Shown: positions 63,633 through 64,000 of the stretch, piece after piece
Layout: each line of letters begins with the position of its first letter
Numbering within the stretch: the first letter of the stretch is position 1
NCBI RefSeq assembly: GCF_030005555.1
Contig: NZ_JASCQG010000008.1
Location: 1-64,000 of the forward strand
DNA from: Empedobacter sedimenti
GTDB taxonomy: Bacteria > Bacteroidota > Bacteroidia > Flavobacteriales > Weeksellaceae
Direction of reading: 5' to 3'
Length of the DNA stretch: 64,000 nucleotides
The notes under the pieces: generated by a model
What the model saw: only the letters and a program-made list of their open reading frames with translations
Told to the model about the DNA's origin: nothing
Database searches by the model: none
Translations under genes and position numbers: made by a program

Positions 63633-64000
63633 TTACCAATCGTTTTCTAAATTTTCAAAATTATCAAATCCCCATTTGTTTGGTGGTAATTTCACCAATC
63701 CTCCAGTAATAAAAGGACTATCAGCTGTTAATTTTTGGTCTTTGTATATTTCAGTATTTTGTTGATATTGAGTAAATTCAATTCGTTTTACGATTGTTTT
63801 ATTTTCTAAAACATCTTTAGTATAAATGGTAAATGTTGCACGTGTATGCATCGAAAAATGATGAAAAATATCTAAATCATATTCAACATTTAACTGCATA
63901 TAAATTTCTAAACTTTCTGGTTTATTTACAGGATAAAAATATTTAGGCGCCTTTTGTTCTATACTATTAAAACTAATTATAAACGAATAATAATCAGTCG
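63633..64000 (-). CDS. Partial gene, possibly TssD/Hcp-like
   Basis: The 3' end of a minus-strand gene. The frame stays open from the stop at 63633 to the window edge, giving at least 122 residues. Its pattern (a YSF segment, LEIYMQLNVEYDLDIF, TFTIYTKD, VKRIEFTQY and the end NLENDW) is similar in order to TssD/Hcp tube proteins of Bacteroidota, where related blocks end in (L/E)NEW. The match is weak. The gap to DUF4280 is 55 bases. The internal ATG at 63899 is probably not the start. Confidence 0.4.
   Translation of the reverse strand, partial: TDYYSFIISFNSIEQKAPKYFYPVNKPESLEIYMQLNVEYDLDIFHHFSMHTRATFTIYTKDVLENKTIVKRIEFTQYQQNTEIYKDQKLTADSPFITGGLVKLPPNKWGFDNFENLENDW

Noticed and set aside
57724-64000. 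Calling the right end a complete type VI secretion locus
   Set aside because: No sheath, baseplate, ATPase or membrane-complex gene is visible; only DUF4280 and a weak Hcp-like fragment. It is reported as a cargo module candidate.
1-64000. CRISPR arrays, rRNA genes, insertion sequences and riboswitches
   Set aside because: None seen: no regularly spaced repeats, no rRNA-like conserved stretches, no transposase frames, and no gap long enough with a recognisable riboswitch core.

Overview
The window looks like a chromosomal segment of a low-GC Bacteroidota, most likely class Flavobacteriia and family Weeksellaceae (an Empedobacter-like genome would fit, but the genus is a guess). The reasons are the AT-rich codon use, the AT-rich sequence before start codons in place of Shine-Dalgarno sites, promoter-like TTTG/TAnnTTTG pairs, GLPGLI-family proteins, Bacteroidota-type lipoproteins, a DUF3467 gene overlapping rpoC, and the order rpsU-xer-hpf-tRNAs-tuf-tRNA-secE-nusG-rplKAJL-rpoBC. 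I see no rRNA, CRISPR array, insertion sequence or prophage.

Left part (1-11,006, all minus strand) is a surface polysaccharide locus. From its upstream end it has ugd and rfbB (nucleotide-sugar synthesis), a terminator-like hairpin, the Wzm/Wzt ABC exporter, two glycosyltransferase genes, a clear internal promoter, and five more glycosyltransferase genes. The last four of these are two paralogous pairs in the mirror order A'-B'-B-A. The next block (11,247-20,849, plus strand) holds panB, an RluA-type pseudouridine synthase, a lipid A acyltransferase, another glycosyltransferase, three GLPGLI proteins around pncA, and a TonB-receptor-like outer membrane protein.

The middle (20,894-29,935) mixes envelope and metabolic genes: a BBE-type flavoprotein, mltG (apparently as a lipoprotein), dapF, a Do-family protease with a well-formed promoter, three tandem small outer membrane proteins, a DUF3575 protein and a 2-oxoacid dehydrogenase E2. 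From 46,377 down to 30,168 the minus strand carries core information-processing genes: an acyl-CoA dehydrogenase, rpsU, a XerC-like recombinase, hpf, tRNA-Thr/Tyr/Gly, tuf, tRNA-Trp, secE, nusG, four ribosomal protein genes, rpoB, rpoC and DUF3467. Several hairpins divide this run, notably one between rplL and rpoB and one whose U-tract touches the start codon of the recombinase.

The right part (46,610-64,000) contains an OmpW-like protein, a CDF transporter, pruA, a DUF1003 protein, an operon of two uncharacterised exported proteins, and a superfamily II helicase with two predicted membrane helices. It ends in a candidate type VI secretion cargo module: an Hcp-like partial gene running off the right edge, a Cys-rich PAAR-like DUF4280 protein, a 981-residue protein of unknown function, two overlapping secreted or lipoprotein genes, and a small secreted protein. 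This module is the best candidate for an undescribed system here. No T6SS structural genes are visible, so the assignment rests on DUF4280 and gene order.
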